Notes: generated from the sequence alone by a model not told the origin. Positions 41,430-51,218 are shown, numbered from the stretch's first letter. The stretch: DNA of 64,000 nucleotides from Shewanella algidipiscicola (GCF_003605125.1 NZ_QPQT01000006.1:186001-250000), one strand, 5' to 3'. Made by a program: numbers and translations.

Positions 41430-42014
41430 ATGGCTTTTGAATTACCAGCACTTCCTTATGCAAAAGACGCATTAGAGCCCCATATTTCCCAAGAAACGAT
41501 TGAATACCATTATGGCAAGCATCACAACACTTATGTTGTGAAGCTAAACGGCCTAATTGAAGGTACTGAACTTGCCGAGAAAAGCCTAGAAGAGATCATC
41601 AAGACCTCTACTGGTGGTATTTTCAATAATGCGGCTCAAGTTTGGAACCACACTTTCTATTGGAACTGCCTATCGCCAAATGGCGGCGGCGCTGCCACTG
41701 GTGATATCGCAGCTGCTATAGATTCAGCCTTCGGCTCTTTCGATGCATTCAAAGCACAATTTACTGATTCTGCAGTGAACAACTTTGGTAGTGCATGGAC
41801 TTGGTTAGTTAAAAAAGCTGATGGCTCTTTAGCTATTGTCAATACCAGCAATGCAGCGACACCATTAACAGAAGATGGTGTAACACCATTACTGACTGTT
41901 GATGTGTGGGAACACGCTTATTATATTGATTACCGTAATGTGCGCCCTGACTATCTTGCTCATTTCTGGGAGCTTGTGAACTGGGAATTTGTTAACAGCA
42001 ACTTTGCTGCTTAA
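41430..42014 (+). CDS. sodB: Iron superoxide dismutase
   Basis: A 194-residue cytoplasmic enzyme dismutating superoxide. Metal ligands are visible in [16 protein letters not shown] and [13 protein letters not shown]. The [14 protein letters not shown] segment, with Gln before the ligand His, is the Fe-type signature rather than Mn-type. It has its own promoter region opposite grxD and a terminator. Confidence 0.97.
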   Translation: MAFELPALPYAKDALEPHISQETIEYHYGKHHNTYVVKLNGLIEGTELAEKSLEEIIKTSTGGIFNNAAQVWNHTFYWNCLSPNGGGAATGDIAAAIDSAFGSFDAFKAQFTDSAVNNFGSAWTWLVKKADGSLAIVNTSNAATPLTEDGVTPLLTVDVWEHAYYIDYRNVRPDYLAHFWELVNWEFVNSNFAA

Positions 42015-42029
42015 TCAATAGTGTCACAA

Positions 42030-42059
42030 TAAAAAGGAGCCTTAATGGCTCCTTTTTTG
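42030..42059 (+). terminator. Terminator after sodB
   Basis: AAAAAGGAGCC-TTAAT-GGCTCCTTTTTT follows the stop by about 15 bases. Confidence 0.92.
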
Positions 42060-42192
42060 TTTTTAATCTAAGGACTTTTAAACAAATCATCGTCAGCCAC
42101 ATATGCAACAATTGCATTTGCAATGTTTTGTTATTGTTTTCATTATACTTTTTGCTACCCAACTCACATTTCCCGTCTATCATTAGGAATAG

Positions 42193-42214
42193 GTAACTGA
42201 AAATTCAGTTGCCC
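42193..42214 (+). promoter_or_regulatory. Hairpin in the leader of prkA
   Basis: GGTAACTGAA-AA-TTCAGTTGCC forms a 9-10 base stem about 35-55 bases before the prkA ATG. A TATACTTT word at 42145 that could be a -10 element lies upstream, so the hairpin would be in the mRNA leader; its role is unknown. Confidence 0.45.
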
Positions 42215-42248
42215 CTTAAGATCTATTGCTAGCTTCAGGGGGTGGGAA

Positions 42249-44183
42249 ATGGGCATATTCGAGCATTATCAACAGCGCTATGAAAAGAAATTAGATGAAG
42301 AATATTCGCTACAAGAATTTTTAGCCATTTGCAAAGACGATCGTATTGCGTATGCATCGGCAGCCGAACGCCTGCTTATTGCAATCGGTGAGCCTGAGGT
42401 TATCGATACCTCAAAAGATTCAATTTTAAGCCGTATCTTTTCCAACCGTTTAATCTCCCGCTATCCTGCGTTTAAAGATTTTTTCGGTATGGAGGAGGCG
42501 ATAGAACAGATAGTGGCCTATCTAAAACACTCGGCACAAGGTCTTGAAGAATCTAAACAGATCTTATATTTACTTGGGCCTGTAGGTGGTGGTAAATCAT
42601 CCCTAGCAGAAAAGCTCAAATCATTAATGCAGCATGTACCTATTTACGTACTCAGTGCTAATGGAGTGCGTAGCCCAGTCAATGACCACCCATTTTGCTT
42701 ATTCAACCCTGATGAAGATGCCGAGCTGCTCAAGAGCGAATATGACATTCCGGGGCGCTACCTCAAAACCATTATGTCGCCATGGGCCGTCAAGCGCCTC
42801 CATGAATTCGGCGGTGATATCTCACAATTTAAGGTGGTTAAAGTCTATCCTAACATTTTAGATCAGCTGGCCATTGCCAAAACAGAACCCGGCGATGAGA
42901 ACAATCAGGATATCTCCTCACTCGTGGGTAAAGTCGATATTCGCCAACTCGAACATTTTGCCCAACACGATGCCGATGCTTACTCCTACTCGGGTGCACT
43001 GTGTCGAGCCAATCAAGGGTTGATGGAGTTCGTTGAGATGTTTAAAGCCCCTATAAAGGTGCTACATCCACTACTAACCGCTACCCAGGAAGGTAACTAC
43101 AATGGTACTGAAGGGCTTTCAGCCCTGCCCTTCAACGGTATCATTTTAGCGCACTCCAACGAGTCAGAATGGACCACCTTTAGAAACAATAAAACTAACG
43201 AAGCGTTTTTAGACCGCGTCTATATTGTTAAAGTCCCCTACTGTCTGCGGGTGTCTGAAGAGATTCAAATCTATAAAAAATTGCTATTCAACTCTGAGTT
43301 ATCACAAGCCCCATGTGCTCCCTATACTTTGGAGCTACTGGCTCAATTTAGCGTATTGTCACGTATTAAAACACCTGATAACTCATCGATATACTCAAAA
43401 ATGAGAGTCTATGATGGTGAGAGCTTAAAGGATACAGATCCCAAAGCTAAATCTTATCAGGAATACCGCGATTACGCTGGTGTCGACGAGGGTATGCAAG
43501 GATTATCGACCCGCTTCGCCTTTAAGATTCTCTCTAAAGTATTTAACTTCGATCACAGTGAAATTGCCGCCAATCCGGTGCACCTATTTTATGTGCTCGA
43601 GCGACAAATCGAACAAGAGCAATTTCCTAACGAAACGGCAGAACGATACCTAGAGTTCTTAAAAGGCTACTTAACCCCTAAATATGTTGAATTTATTGGT
43701 AAAGAAATTCAAACGGCCTATTTAGAGTCCTATTCAGAATATGGTCAAAATATTTTCGACCGTTACGTCACCTATGCGGATTTTTGGATCCAAGATCAAG
43801 AATATAGAGACCCAGAAACCGGGCAACTGTTTGACCGAGCCGCCCTTAATGCTGAGCTCGAAAAGATTGAGAAACCAGCGGGGATCAGTAATCCAAAAGA
43901 TTTTCGCAATGAGATTGTGAATTTTGTATTACGAGCCAGAGCTAACAATGAAGGCTCTAACCCACTATGGACCAGCTATGAAAAGCTGCGCACTGTTATT
44001 GAAAAGAAAATGTTCTCCAATACTGAAGATCTGTTACCGGTTATCTCTTTTAATGCCAAAACATCGACCGACGATCAGCGTAAACACGATGATTTCGTTA
44101 ATCGAATGATGGAGAAAGGCTATACCAAGAAGCAAGTAAGACTGTTATCAGAATGGTATCTGCGCGTGCGTAAATCATCTTGA
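42249..44183 (+). CDS. prkA: PrkA serine protein kinase (YeaG family)
   Basis: A 644-residue AAA+-fused protein kinase. Walker A is LLGPVGGGKSSLAEKL (about 112-127); the N-terminal AAA+ part carries the PrkA-family signature DRIAYASAAERLL and the C-terminal kinase-like part ends with HDDFVNRMMEKGYTKKQVRLLSEWYLRVRKSS. In E. coli yeaG-yeaH responds to nitrogen starvation under RpoS. It heads a three-gene stress operon with yeaH and spoVR/ycgB, which occurs widely. Confidence 0.95.
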   Translation: MGIFEHYQQRYEKKLDEEYSLQEFLAICKDDRIAYASAAERLLIAIGEPEVIDTSKDSILSRIFSNRLISRYPAFKDFFGMEEAIEQIVAYLKHSAQGLEESKQILYLLGPVGGGKSSLAEKLKSLMQHVPIYVLSANGVRSPVNDHPFCLFNPDEDAELLKSEYDIPGRYLKTIMSPWAVKRLHEFGGDISQFKVVKVYPNILDQLAIAKTEPGDENNQDISSLVGKVDIRQLEHFAQHDADAYSYSGALCRANQGLMEFVEMFKAPIKVLHPLLTATQEGNYNGTEGLSALPFNGIILAHSNESEWTTFRNNKTNEAFLDRVYIVKVPYCLRVSEEIQIYKKLLFNSELSQAPCAPYTLELLAQFSVLSRIKTPDNSSIYSKMRVYDGESLKDTDPKAKSYQEYRDYAGVDEGMQGLSTRFAFKILSKVFNFDHSEIAANPVHLFYVLERQIEQEQFPNETAERYLEFLKGYLTPKYVEFIGKEIQTAYLESYSEYGQNIFDRYVTYADFWIQDQEYRDPETGQLFDRAALNAELEKIEKPAGISNPKDFRNEIVNFVLRARANNEGSNPLWTSYEKLRTVIEKKMFSNTEDLLPVISFNAKTSTDDQRKHDDFVNRMMEKGYTKKQVRLLSEWYLRVRKSS

Positions 44184-44231
44184 TAATATTAGGTGGGGAG
44201 ATCTCTCCCCACGCGTTGTTTGGAGGTGCGC

Positions 44232-45500
44232 ATGGCTAATTTTATTGACAGGCGATTGAATGCTAAGGGAAAAAGCACAGTCAATCGGCAACGATTTATC
44301 AATCGTTATAAGCAACAAATTAAAAAAGCGGTCAGCGATGCTGTGACCAAGCGCAGTGTTACCGATATAGACAAAGGCGAAGAAATTGCTATCCCTACTC
44401 GAGATATTAGCGAGCCCACTTTTCATCAAGGCCGTGGTGGTGTAAAAGAGCGGGTCCACCCGGGTAACGACCAATTTGCTCGAGGAGATAAAATTGAACG
44501 CCCGCCCAAAGGACAAGGTCAAGGCGGAGGACAAGGTGATGCATCTGACTCGGGGGAAGGACAAGATGATTTTGTGTTTCAAATATCTAAAGATGAATAT
44601 TTGGAGTTGTTGTTTGAAGATCTTGAACTGCCGAACTTACAAAATAATCGCCTCAATAAACTGGTAGAGTACCAAACCTATCGTGCGGGCTTCACTAATG
44701 ATGGCGTACCAGCCAATATCAATATAGTACGTTCACTGCGTTCCTCATTGGCACGGCGCATTGCCATGTCATCATCAAAAAAAGCCCTGTTAACCGAGCT
44801 TCAAGCAGAGTTAGAAGCGTTGGAGCAAACACCGGGTTCTGAAGCTGAAAAGATCATTAACTTACAGCAGCAAATTGCCGAATTAGAGGCCCAAATTGCC
44901 CGAGTGCCGTTTATCGATACCTTCGATTTACGCTTCAACAACTATGCAAAACGTGAAGTACCCTCAAGTCAGGCGGTGATGTTTTGTTTAATGGACGTAT
45001 CAGGCTCCATGGACCAAGCCACCAAGGATATGGCAAAGCGTTTCTACATTTTACTCTACCTGTTTCTCACTCGAACCTATAAAAACCTAGACGTAGTCTA
45101 TATTCGGCATCACACCCAAGCCAAAGAGGTAGACGAGCATGAATTTTTTTATTCACAAGAAACTGGAGGTACTATAGTGTCCAGTGCACTTAAATTAATG
45201 CACGACATTCAACAACAACGTTATCCTGAAAATGAATGGAACATCTATGCTGCTCAAGCATCGGATGGCGACAATTGGGCCGATGATTCACCAGCCTGTC
45301 GTCATATATTAGAAAAAAAACTACTCCCCGTTGTGCGCTACTTCAGCTACATCGAAATTACCAATCGCGCCCACCAAACTTTATGGCGTGAGTATGAAGC
45401 GTTGCAAACAACTCACGATAATATTGCAGTTCAGCACATTAGACAAGCTGAAGATATCTACCCAGTGTTTAGAGAACTGTTTAAGAAACAAGCGGTTTAA
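44232..45500 (+). CDS. yeaH: YeaH/YhbH-family protein with VWA-like domain
   Basis: A 422-residue DUF444 protein. The start [22 protein letters not shown] has TGGAGG upstream; the frame extends 13 codons earlier but without family sequence. A Gly/Asp-rich spacer ([16 protein letters not shown]) joins the basic N-terminal part to a von Willebrand factor A-like domain with MIDAS motif MDVSGSMDQ (about 255-263). It acts with PrkA; the precise role is unknown. Confidence 0.94.
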   Translation: MANFIDRRLNAKGKSTVNRQRFINRYKQQIKKAVSDAVTKRSVTDIDKGEEIAIPTRDISEPTFHQGRGGVKERVHPGNDQFARGDKIERPPKGQGQGGGQGDASDSGEGQDDFVFQISKDEYLELLFEDLELPNLQNNRLNKLVEYQTYRAGFTNDGVPANINIVRSLRSSLARRIAMSSSKKALLTELQAELEALEQTPGSEAEKIINLQQQIAELEAQIARVPFIDTFDLRFNNYAKREVPSSQAVMFCLMDVSGSMDQATKDMAKRFYILLYLFLTRTYKNLDVVYIRHHTQAKEVDEHEFFYSQETGGTIVSSALKLMHDIQQQRYPENEWNIYAAQASDGDNWADDSPACRHILEKKLLPVVRYFSYIEITNRAHQTLWREYEALQTTHDNIAVQHIRQAEDIYPVFRELFKKQAV

Positions 45501-45510
45501 GGGGGCGATT

Positions 45511-47037
45511 ATGAATTCAAAACGCAGCAAGAGATTAGATGATGGCCCCGATTGGACATTCGATTTGTTGCAATCGTATCTAACGGAAATCGAACGGGTC
45601 GCGGCTCATTATCGACTCGACACCTACCCTAACCAAATTGAAGTGATCACCGCCGAACAGATGATGGATGCCTACGCTGGTATCGGCATGCCTATCGGTT
45701 ATACTCACTGGTCATTTGGTAAAAAATTTATCGAAACTGAACAAGGTTACAAACGTGGACAAATGGGATTGGCGTATGAAATCGTTATCAATTCCGATCC
45801 TTGTATCGCTTATTTAATGGAAGAAAACACCATCACCATGCAAGCCTTAGTGATGGCCCATGCTAATTTTGGCCATAACAGCTTCTTCAAAGGTAACTAT
45901 CTGTTTAAAACCTGGACCGATGCCAGTTCCATCATAGATTATTTAGTTTTTGCAAAGAATTATATCCGCGAATGTGAAGAGCGTTACGGCACCGAGCAGG
46001 TTGAGCTCATCATCGACTCCTGCCATGCCTTGATGAACTATGGCGTTGATCGCTATAAACGACCTAGCGAGATCTCATTAAAAGAAGAAAAGGTTCGCCA
46101 AAAAGAACGTGAGGAATACCTACAAAGCCAAGTCAATGACTTATGGCGAACCATTCCATTAATGCCCGCCGCTGACAAAACGCAATCAGACAATCATTTC
46201 CCCGCCGAGCCTCAAGAAAACATTCTCTATTTCATTGAGAAAAATGCCCCCTTGCTAGAGTCTTGGCAGCGTGAGATTGTCCGTATCGTCAGAAAAATGA
46301 GTCAATATTTTTATCCACAGAAACAAACCCAAGTCATGAATGAAGGCTGGGCGACCTTCTGGCACTACACCATTTTGAATCACCTCTATGACGACAATCT
46401 CGTCAGCGATCGCTTTATGATGGAGTTTTTAAAAAACCACACTAACGTTATCGCGCAGCCCAGTTATAACAGTCCTTATTACAGCGGCATCAATCCTTAT
46501 GCGCTGGGTTTTAATATGTTTGTGGATATACGGCGTATTTGTGAGTCACCAACCGAAGAAGATAAACGTTGGTTCCCTGAAATAGCGGGGAGTAATTGGC
46601 TCGATACCCTACACTTTGCAATGCAAAACTTTAAAGATGAAAGTTTTATCAGTCAGTACCTATCACCAAATATCATTCGCCAATTTAAACTGTTTAGTAT
46701 TCTCGATAACGACCAAAAAAACTACCTTCATGTCTCAGCCATTCATGATGACCAAGGCTACCATGACATCCGACAAATGTTGTCACAGCAATATAACTTG
46801 TCCAATATTGAACCCAATATTCAGGTACAAAATGTCGCGATATCAGGCGATCGTTCCTTAGTGCTAAGGTACATTCCCATCAACCGAATTCCTTTGGGTG
46901 ATAGCTGTAAAGAGGTCGTTAAACATCTACACCGTTTATGGGGATTTTCAGTGACATTAGAAGAACTAACAGAACAAGGTGACACAAGGATCATCGTAAC
47001 TTGCCCTGACAAACAGGCAGAGTTAGATCAAATATAA
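45511..47037 (+). CDS. ycgB: SpoVR-family protein
   Basis: A 508-residue SpoVR/YcgB-family protein. The start MNSKRSKRLDDGPDWTFDLL is ten bases after yeaH with a GGGGG site; an open frame upstream overlaps yeaH and is not used. Motifs include HANFGHNSFFKGNYLFK, NEGWATFWHYTILNHLYDD and NPYALGFNMFVDIRRICESP, the last forming the conserved SpoVR core. It is needed for spore cortex in Bacillus but is of unknown function in non-spore-formers; the operon with prkA-yeaH suggests a stationary-phase role. Confidence 0.95.
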   Translation: MNSKRSKRLDDGPDWTFDLLQSYLTEIERVAAHYRLDTYPNQIEVITAEQMMDAYAGIGMPIGYTHWSFGKKFIETEQGYKRGQMGLAYEIVINSDPCIAYLMEENTITMQALVMAHANFGHNSFFKGNYLFKTWTDASSIIDYLVFAKNYIRECEERYGTEQVELIIDSCHALMNYGVDRYKRPSEISLKEEKVRQKEREEYLQSQVNDLWRTIPLMPAADKTQSDNHFPAEPQENILYFIEKNAPLLESWQREIVRIVRKMSQYFYPQKQTQVMNEGWATFWHYTILNHLYDDNLVSDRFMMEFLKNHTNVIAQPSYNSPYYSGINPYALGFNMFVDIRRICESPTEEDKRWFPEIAGSNWLDTLHFAMQNFKDESFISQYLSPNIIRQFKLFSILDNDQKNYLHVSAIHDDQGYHDIRQMLSQQYNLSNIEPNIQVQNVAISGDRSLVLRYIPINRIPLGDSCKEVVKHLHRLWGFSVTLEELTEQGDTRIIVTCPDKQAELDQI

Positions 47038-47050
47038 GCAATTTCAGCCA

Positions 47051-47080
47051 TAAAAAAAGCGCCAAATAGGCGCTTTTTCT
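47051..47080. terminator. Terminator between spoVR and rplY
   Basis: AAAAAAAGCGCC-AAATA-GGCGCTTTTTC; it can stop transcription from both sides. Confidence 0.9.
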
Positions 47081-47094
47081 TATTCAATCTCACA

Positions 47095-47382
47095 TTAAGC
47101 GAAAGTGAAATCCACGTGCTCGATAAGAGGCTTAAACGCGTGACGTTGCATAGCTTGAACACGAACCTTAACTTCTTTACCATCTAAAACGATAGTGATG
47201 TCAGAAGTATAGAAATCAGCATTCGCTTGAATGTTGATGATATCTTTGTGTTCGAATTCAATAGAAACAGGTTCTTTACCCGCACCATAGATAACAGCAG
47301 GAACTTTACCAGCATGACGTAGGCGGCGGCTCGAACCTTTCCCTATTTCAGTACGGGCTTGTGCGGTAATTGCGTAAGACAT
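47095..47382 (-). CDS. rplY: Ribosomal protein bL25 (short form)
   Basis: A 95-residue 5S rRNA-binding protein of the short enterobacterial type, without the C-terminal CTC extension. Signatures are [34 protein letters not shown] and the closing [22 protein letters not shown]. It is monocistronic with a structured leader (47412-47443). Confidence 0.96.
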   Translation of the reverse strand: MSYAITAQARTEIGKGSSRRLRHAGKVPAVIYGAGKEPVSIEFEHKDIINIQANADFYTSDITIVLDGKEVKVRVQAMQRHAFKPLIEHVDFTFA

Positions 47383-47411
47383 AATTTACTCACTTAATAT
47401 AATAAAGTTTT

Positions 47412-47443
47412 AGGTGATCATCGCTTTCGACCAACGATGACCT
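47412..47443 (-). promoter_or_regulatory. Candidate L25 leader hairpin
   Basis: On the minus strand AGGTCATCG / CGATGATCACCT can pair with one bulge around a GTTGGTCGAAAG-like loop, about 30-60 bases before the rplY start. E. coli L25 represses its own mRNA through a 5' leader that imitates 5S rRNA; a similar role here is inferred from position and shape. Confidence 0.4.
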
Positions 47444-47510
47444 CATTTAAAGCGAGCGAATACTAGCATACCCCAGACTACGACACAAACACTTGTTAAG
47501 CCCCTTGGTA

Positions 47511-48065
47511 TTACCAAGTTCTTACCGGTCCAGTATCCACATGTACAAAACCAGAATTAGGGTAAAAGCCCACACCACCTAACTTTAAAGACACCGCCGC
47601 ATCACGCAAATCTTTCAAGTTAACATCAGGAACCGCAATATCCATTGCCATTCCCTTCATGTGGTAACTCTTCTTTGCTACACCATTACTCTTTTGCGCG
47701 AGCATGTGATTAGTTTTCGGTGAACGATAACCTGAAATGACATGATATTCATGCTGATCATCAATATTTAACGTCTGTTTAAGCAAATAAAGTAGATCGA
47801 ATAATCGCTTATCCATTGGAGCCACTTCATTTTGCCTATGATCTCGCAAAATATGATTAAAATCTGTGAGAGTATTATCCTGATAACTCCCATCAATCCA
47901 ATAGCTTCCTTGCCCCTTTTCCCCTGTATGTCTGTTATAAAAGCTCAAGCTACGTACGCCTTTAGTGGAACGACTCGCTTTTACTTTAGGAGACACCATC
48001 GAAAACATTGCTACACCACCTAGGCCTAACAACAACTGCCTACGTGAAGGACACACTATTGACAT
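47511..48065 (-). CDS. MepK-like murein DD-endopeptidase (YcbK family)
   Basis: A 184-residue exported enzyme of the M15/DUF882 type, which cuts peptidoglycan cross-links. The signal region SRRQLLLGLGGVAMFSMVSP carries a twin-arginine motif. Zinc ligands appear as the His and Asp of YHMKGMAMDIAV and the His of FVHVDTGPV, with VISGYRSPKTNHML before them. It follows the LdtD-like gene on the same strand, matching the E. coli ycbB-ycbK pair, in which LdtD makes 3-3 cross-links that MepK cleaves. Confidence 0.9.
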   Translation of the reverse strand: MSIVCPSRRQLLLGLGGVAMFSMVSPKVKASRSTKGVRSLSFYNRHTGEKGQGSYWIDGSYQDNTLTDFNHILRDHRQNEVAPMDKRLFDLLYLLKQTLNIDDQHEYHVISGYRSPKTNHMLAQKSNGVAKKSYHMKGMAMDIAVPDVNLKDLRDAAVSLKLGGVGFYPNSGFVHVDTGPVRTW

Positions 48066-48155
48066 TAATACCACCGTTCATTATTTACACAAAAACAGCG
48101 CACAAATTAAACGATTTTAATGGTGAGATCAAGCTAATGTTTTTTCTACAGCCCT

Positions 48156-49730
48156 TTATTCATCAGGGTTTGGGGAGTTATAGGCCTGTAGTTCCGCAAT
48201 GATATTTTGATTTTTCTTATATATATCATCTCTAAACTGGGCAATATTGTGCTCATCAAGCCAAGAGGTCCAATAAACAAGATGAACAGGTAATTTATCA
48301 TCGAAGGCGAACCATTGCGTTTTTGTTCGCTCAATTTGCATGTCAACCCAGGTCTGTTTATCACGCACTAAGTTAGATGCTATCCAGTTAGCCAACTGTT
48401 CGACTTTTTCAACACGAATACAACCTGAAGATAACGCCCTATCGCTGCGCGCAAAAAGGGCTTTATCCTGAGTATCATGTAAATAGACGCTATATTGATT
48501 TGGAAAATACAACTTATAGCGACCTAAGGTGTTATTAACACCTGGCTTTTGCACTAAACGATAAGGGAAATGCCCTCTAGCAAGATCTCGCCACTCTTCA
48601 TCGCTTTTTACCACTAATTCCTCAGAATAATTAAACGCTTCAAAATTATGTTGATTAATATAGCCACCATCTTGGCGAACTTTAGGCAGTAGATCGTATT
48701 TGAGTAAACGCCTTGGCACTCGCCAGCTGGGATTGATAACTAAATTGCTTATCTCCCCCTGTATAACGGGTGTAGGCCGATAAGGCTTACCCACAATCAC
48801 CTTAGAGTGCAGTACGGTTTGATTATCATCTACCAAAACTAAATCATAAGCCGGAATATTGATCAGCAGATACCGCTTACCTATCTTGCTCATATATTTT
48901 GCGCGATTAACAAAATTGACTGCCAGCAACCTAGCACGATTTATCGGTGTTACATTGAGCCATCGCAGCGTTGCAGGTCCAATAATGGCATCGGGATTGA
49001 GCCCATGACGCTCTTGGAAAGTTAATATTGCGCGGCGTAAATTGTCATCGTAAACGTCGTTGGATTGATAAGACTCAGAATGATTGACCGGCGTGGATGG
49101 TGTTGATGTTGATGTTGATGTTGGTGCAGAACTTAACAAACCACGGTATTCTGACCCCACCTTACCTGTCTGTGTATTTTGACTTTCCTTACCTTCACTC
49201 ATGTCTTGCATGGCATGGTCTTGGGTAACATTGCCCTTATCGATATCTTGCTCATCATAATCACCTAACCATCTTAGACGATCAACAATGGCACTAATAT
49301 CAGGGTGGCTATCACCAGGTTTTAACCACCCATTGGGTTCTATCCTTGTCCAGGGCTGCACCTTCGCTAACCACAACAGATAGCGAATACGGTTGTTTAC
49401 AGGCAAAAAACCTTCAACATTTGGCTCAAGCGCTAACACGGCGGTATAGGGATCGTCATCATTAACCAAATAGGGGGCGATAGCGGTGATGCCATTATGC
49501 TGCCAAAATTGCGCGACTGAATCTTTTACCTGATAAAAATCATCAACAGATAAAGGTTCATTTGCCGTTAATATCCGCTGATATCGCAAGAAGCGTTCAT
49601 TCGACTCAATTAGAGAGATCAACTGCACTTGCTGTAACAACGCTGAAGTTGCGGCTTCCATTCTGGTCTCAGAGACAGCTGTAGACATCCCCCACAGCAA
49701 GACAATTACCGTAACTATACTTCGCATCAT
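48156..49730 (-). CDS. ldtD: L,D-transpeptidase, LdtD/YcbB-like
   Basis: A 524-residue enzyme forming 3-3 peptidoglycan cross-links. The start (MMRSIVTVIVLLWGMSTAVS) has a GGAGG ribosome site; an open frame of 16 codons upstream is ignored. After the signal peptide come a helical scaffold with the family PYLVNDDDPYTAVLALEPNVEGFLP, a PG-binding helix domain (DDNLRRAILTFQERHGLNPDAIIGPATL) and the YkuD domain from YLLINIPAYDLVLVDD to the catalytic SSGCIRV (Cys437). The linker at about 48-49 kb coordinates 49098-49130 encodes Thr-Ser repeats. The mepK-type gene follows. Confidence 0.93.
   Translation of the reverse strand: MMRSIVTVIVLLWGMSTAVSETRMEAATSALLQQVQLISLIESNERFLRYQRILTANEPLSVDDFYQVKDSVAQFWQHNGITAIAPYLVNDDDPYTAVLALEPNVEGFLPVNNRIRYLLWLAKVQPWTRIEPNGWLKPGDSHPDISAIVDRLRWLGDYDEQDIDKGNVTQDHAMQDMSEGKESQNTQTGKVGSEYRGLLSSAPTSTSTSTPSTPVNHSESYQSNDVYDDNLRRAILTFQERHGLNPDAIIGPATLRWLNVTPINRARLLAVNFVNRAKYMSKIGKRYLLINIPAYDLVLVDDNQTVLHSKVIVGKPYRPTPVIQGEISNLVINPSWRVPRRLLKYDLLPKVRQDGGYINQHNFEAFNYSEELVVKSDEEWRDLARGHFPYRLVQKPGVNNTLGRYKLYFPNQYSVYLHDTQDKALFARSDRALSSGCIRVEKVEQLANWIASNLVRDKQTWVDMQIERTKTQWFAFDDKLPVHLVYWTSWLDEHNIAQFRDDIYKKNQNIIAELQAYNSPNPDE
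49098..49130 (-). repeat. Short tandem repeat in ldtD encoding Thr-Ser
   Basis: GATGTT is repeated several times (GGTGTTGATGTTGATGTTGATGTTGG pattern on the plus strand), giving a TSTSTST stretch in the linker before the PG-binding domain. Repeat number may vary between strains. Confidence 0.75.
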
Positions 49731-50062
49731 AATCCCTCCTCGAGTAATTATGGCGCAAATGCACGCGAGTAATGGCACACATAAAGACAGATTTTGTATA
49801 AGCTAACCGTTTATCCAAACTAAATCGCTAAATAACCTGATACTGAAATAAAGTTGACCAACATAGTTTCTCGATACCTTAACCCATTAGCATCATTAGC
49901 ATCAGTATTTTACTATCTGCTTCACTGTGTGATTATGATGCTATAGGGTGTGGACGGAGACTAAAGACGATTTAATTAGCTTGTGCATAATAATCGATTA
50001 AGGTTTGCGGACAAGCTCACAGGCAATGGCAGATCTGAGACATATCAATAAACAACAGAAAC
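49731..50062. other. Gap upstream of ldtD and downstream of the tRNA cluster
   Basis: About 330 bases contain the ldtD promoter region. No gene, repeat or RNA is recognised; the tRNA terminator borders it on the right. Confidence 0.4.
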
Positions 50063-50094
50063 AAAAAGGCCTCAACTAAGTTGAGGCCTTTTTG
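50063..50094 (-). terminator. Terminator of the tRNA cluster
   Basis: AAAAAGGCCTCAAC-TAA-GTTGAGGCCTTTTT, a 14-base stem with T tract, lies about 12 bases after the tRNA-Leu 3' end on the minus strand. Confidence 0.92.
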
Positions 50095-50105
50095 TCATCT
50101 TAAGA

Positions 50106-50191
50106 TGGTACCCGTGGCCAGACTTGAACTGGCACGCTTATTCAGCGAGGGATTTTAAATCCCTTGTGTCTACCGATTCCACCACACGGGC
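50106..50191 (-). tRNA. tRNA-Leu (anticodon TAA)
   Basis: On the minus strand the 86-base gene begins GCCCGTGTGGTGGAATCGG and ends in CCA. The anticodon arm is AGGGA-TTTAAAA-TCCCT, giving TAA. A long variable arm (CGCTGAATAAGCG) is present, as in all leucine tRNAs. It is the third gene after tRNA-Gly and tRNA-Cys. Confidence 0.97.
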
Positions 50192-50230
50192 AATGTGTGC
50201 GTTTTATCGCTATTGCGCTAAAACTTAAAG

Positions 50231-50304
50231 TGGAGGCGCGACCCGGAGTCGAACCGAGATCGACGGATTTGCAATCCGCAGCATAGCCATTCTGCCATCG
50301 CGCC
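50231..50304 (-). tRNA. tRNA-Cys (anticodon GCA)
   Basis: 74 bases from GGCGCGATGGCAGAATGG to CCA; the anticodon loop TTGCAAA lies between GCGGA and TCCGT. The CCA end is encoded. Confidence 0.97.
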
Positions 50305-50333
50305 AAATTGAATGCCCAATTTACGGTGTAAAT

Positions 50334-50409
50334 TGGAGCGACATATCGGGTTCGAACCGATGACCTATACCTTGGCAAGGTATCGCTCTACCAACTGAGC
50401 TAATGTCGC
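50334..50409 (-). tRNA. tRNA-Gly (anticodon GCC)
   Basis: 76 bases from GCGACATTAGCTCAGTTGG to CCA; the anticodon loop TTGCCAA lies between ATACC and GGTAT. The order pgsA, tRNA-Gly, tRNA-Cys, tRNA-Leu is the same as in E. coli (pgsA-glyW-cysT-leuZ). Confidence 0.97.
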
Positions 50410-50613
50410 ATCATTCTTTGCTACATTTATTTTTAAACTTAATTTAAATCTTGTTCAACTTAAGTTTAATTAACAATGTTGCTTTGTTATCTAGGTTAAG
50501 CTTTAGTTGCTTCCCCTTGACTTCGGAATCGAATTCTACCGATTTTAGTTCCAGTGTCAACGCACTATTTTACAATTTGATGTCGTTTGCACACTAAGTG
50601 ATCGCATTGCGTT

Positions 50614-51171
50614 CTAATTGTTCGATTCGTCGGTTAAATCGCCCCAGGCCGCCATAATATAGCTAACCATGGACCAAAATGTCAGAATCGCAGCGACATA
50701 AAACAGCGCAATGGCGGTATAAGTCAAAAAGTCATTCGGACGCCAGATCAAACCGACAATGGCCACCATCTGGGCCGCGGTTTTGTACTTACCAATCCAT
50801 GACACGGCAACCGAGCCCCGCTTACCAATTTCGGCCATCCATTCTCGCAACGCAGAAATCACAATTTCACGGCCAATCATAAAGAGTGCCGGTAAGGTTA
50901 ACCAAATATGGTTATATTCAGCCACCAACATCACTAAAGCAGTGGTCACCATGATCTTATCGGCAACGGGATCGAGAAAAGCGCCAAACCGGGTCGACTG
51001 TTGCAATTTTCTGGCAGCATAACCATCCAGCGCATCTGTGACGGCAGCTAACCAGAACACAAAAGCAGCCGCAAAGGGCGACCAGCTATAAGGAACATAA
51101 AAAAGAACTACAAAAACAGGCAGTAAAACTAGCCTGAACAGCGTAAGTGCTATCGGTACATTAAACGGCAT
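50614..51171 (-). CDS. pgsA: CDP-diacylglycerol-glycerol-3-phosphate 3-phosphatidyltransferase
   Basis: Integral membrane enzyme making phosphatidylglycerol phosphate. The 185-residue protein has the CDP-alcohol phosphotransferase motif [29 protein letters not shown] (D-G-x2-A-R-x8-G-x3-D-x3-D type). It follows uvrC by 47 bases and precedes the tRNA cluster, as in E. coli. Confidence 0.97.
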   Translation of the reverse strand: MPFNVPIALTLFRLVLLPVFVVLFYVPYSWSPFAAAFVFWLAAVTDALDGYAARKLQQSTRFGAFLDPVADKIMVTTALVMLVAEYNHIWLTLPALFMIGREIVISALREWMAEIGKRGSVAVSWIGKYKTAAQMVAIVGLIWRPNDFLTYTAIALFYVAAILTFWSMVSYIMAAWGDLTDESNN

Positions 51172-51218
51172 GACGAAACCAATTATCTAAAAGCAGCGCC
51201 AATCTTGCCTTAATTTTG

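Noticed and set aside
40854-42014. grxD-sodB divergent pair as a novel redox module
   Set aside because: Both are ordinary core genes with normal motifs and their nearness is shared with E. coli.
44175-44582. 135-codon minus-strand ORF opposite yeaH
   Set aside because: Antisense shadow of a well-supported gene, with no ribosome site and no recognisable domain.
50142-50378. 78-codon minus-strand ORF across the tRNA cluster
   Set aside because: It runs through the tRNA-Gly, tRNA-Cys and tRNA-Leu genes, which are unmistakable; the frame is fortuitous.
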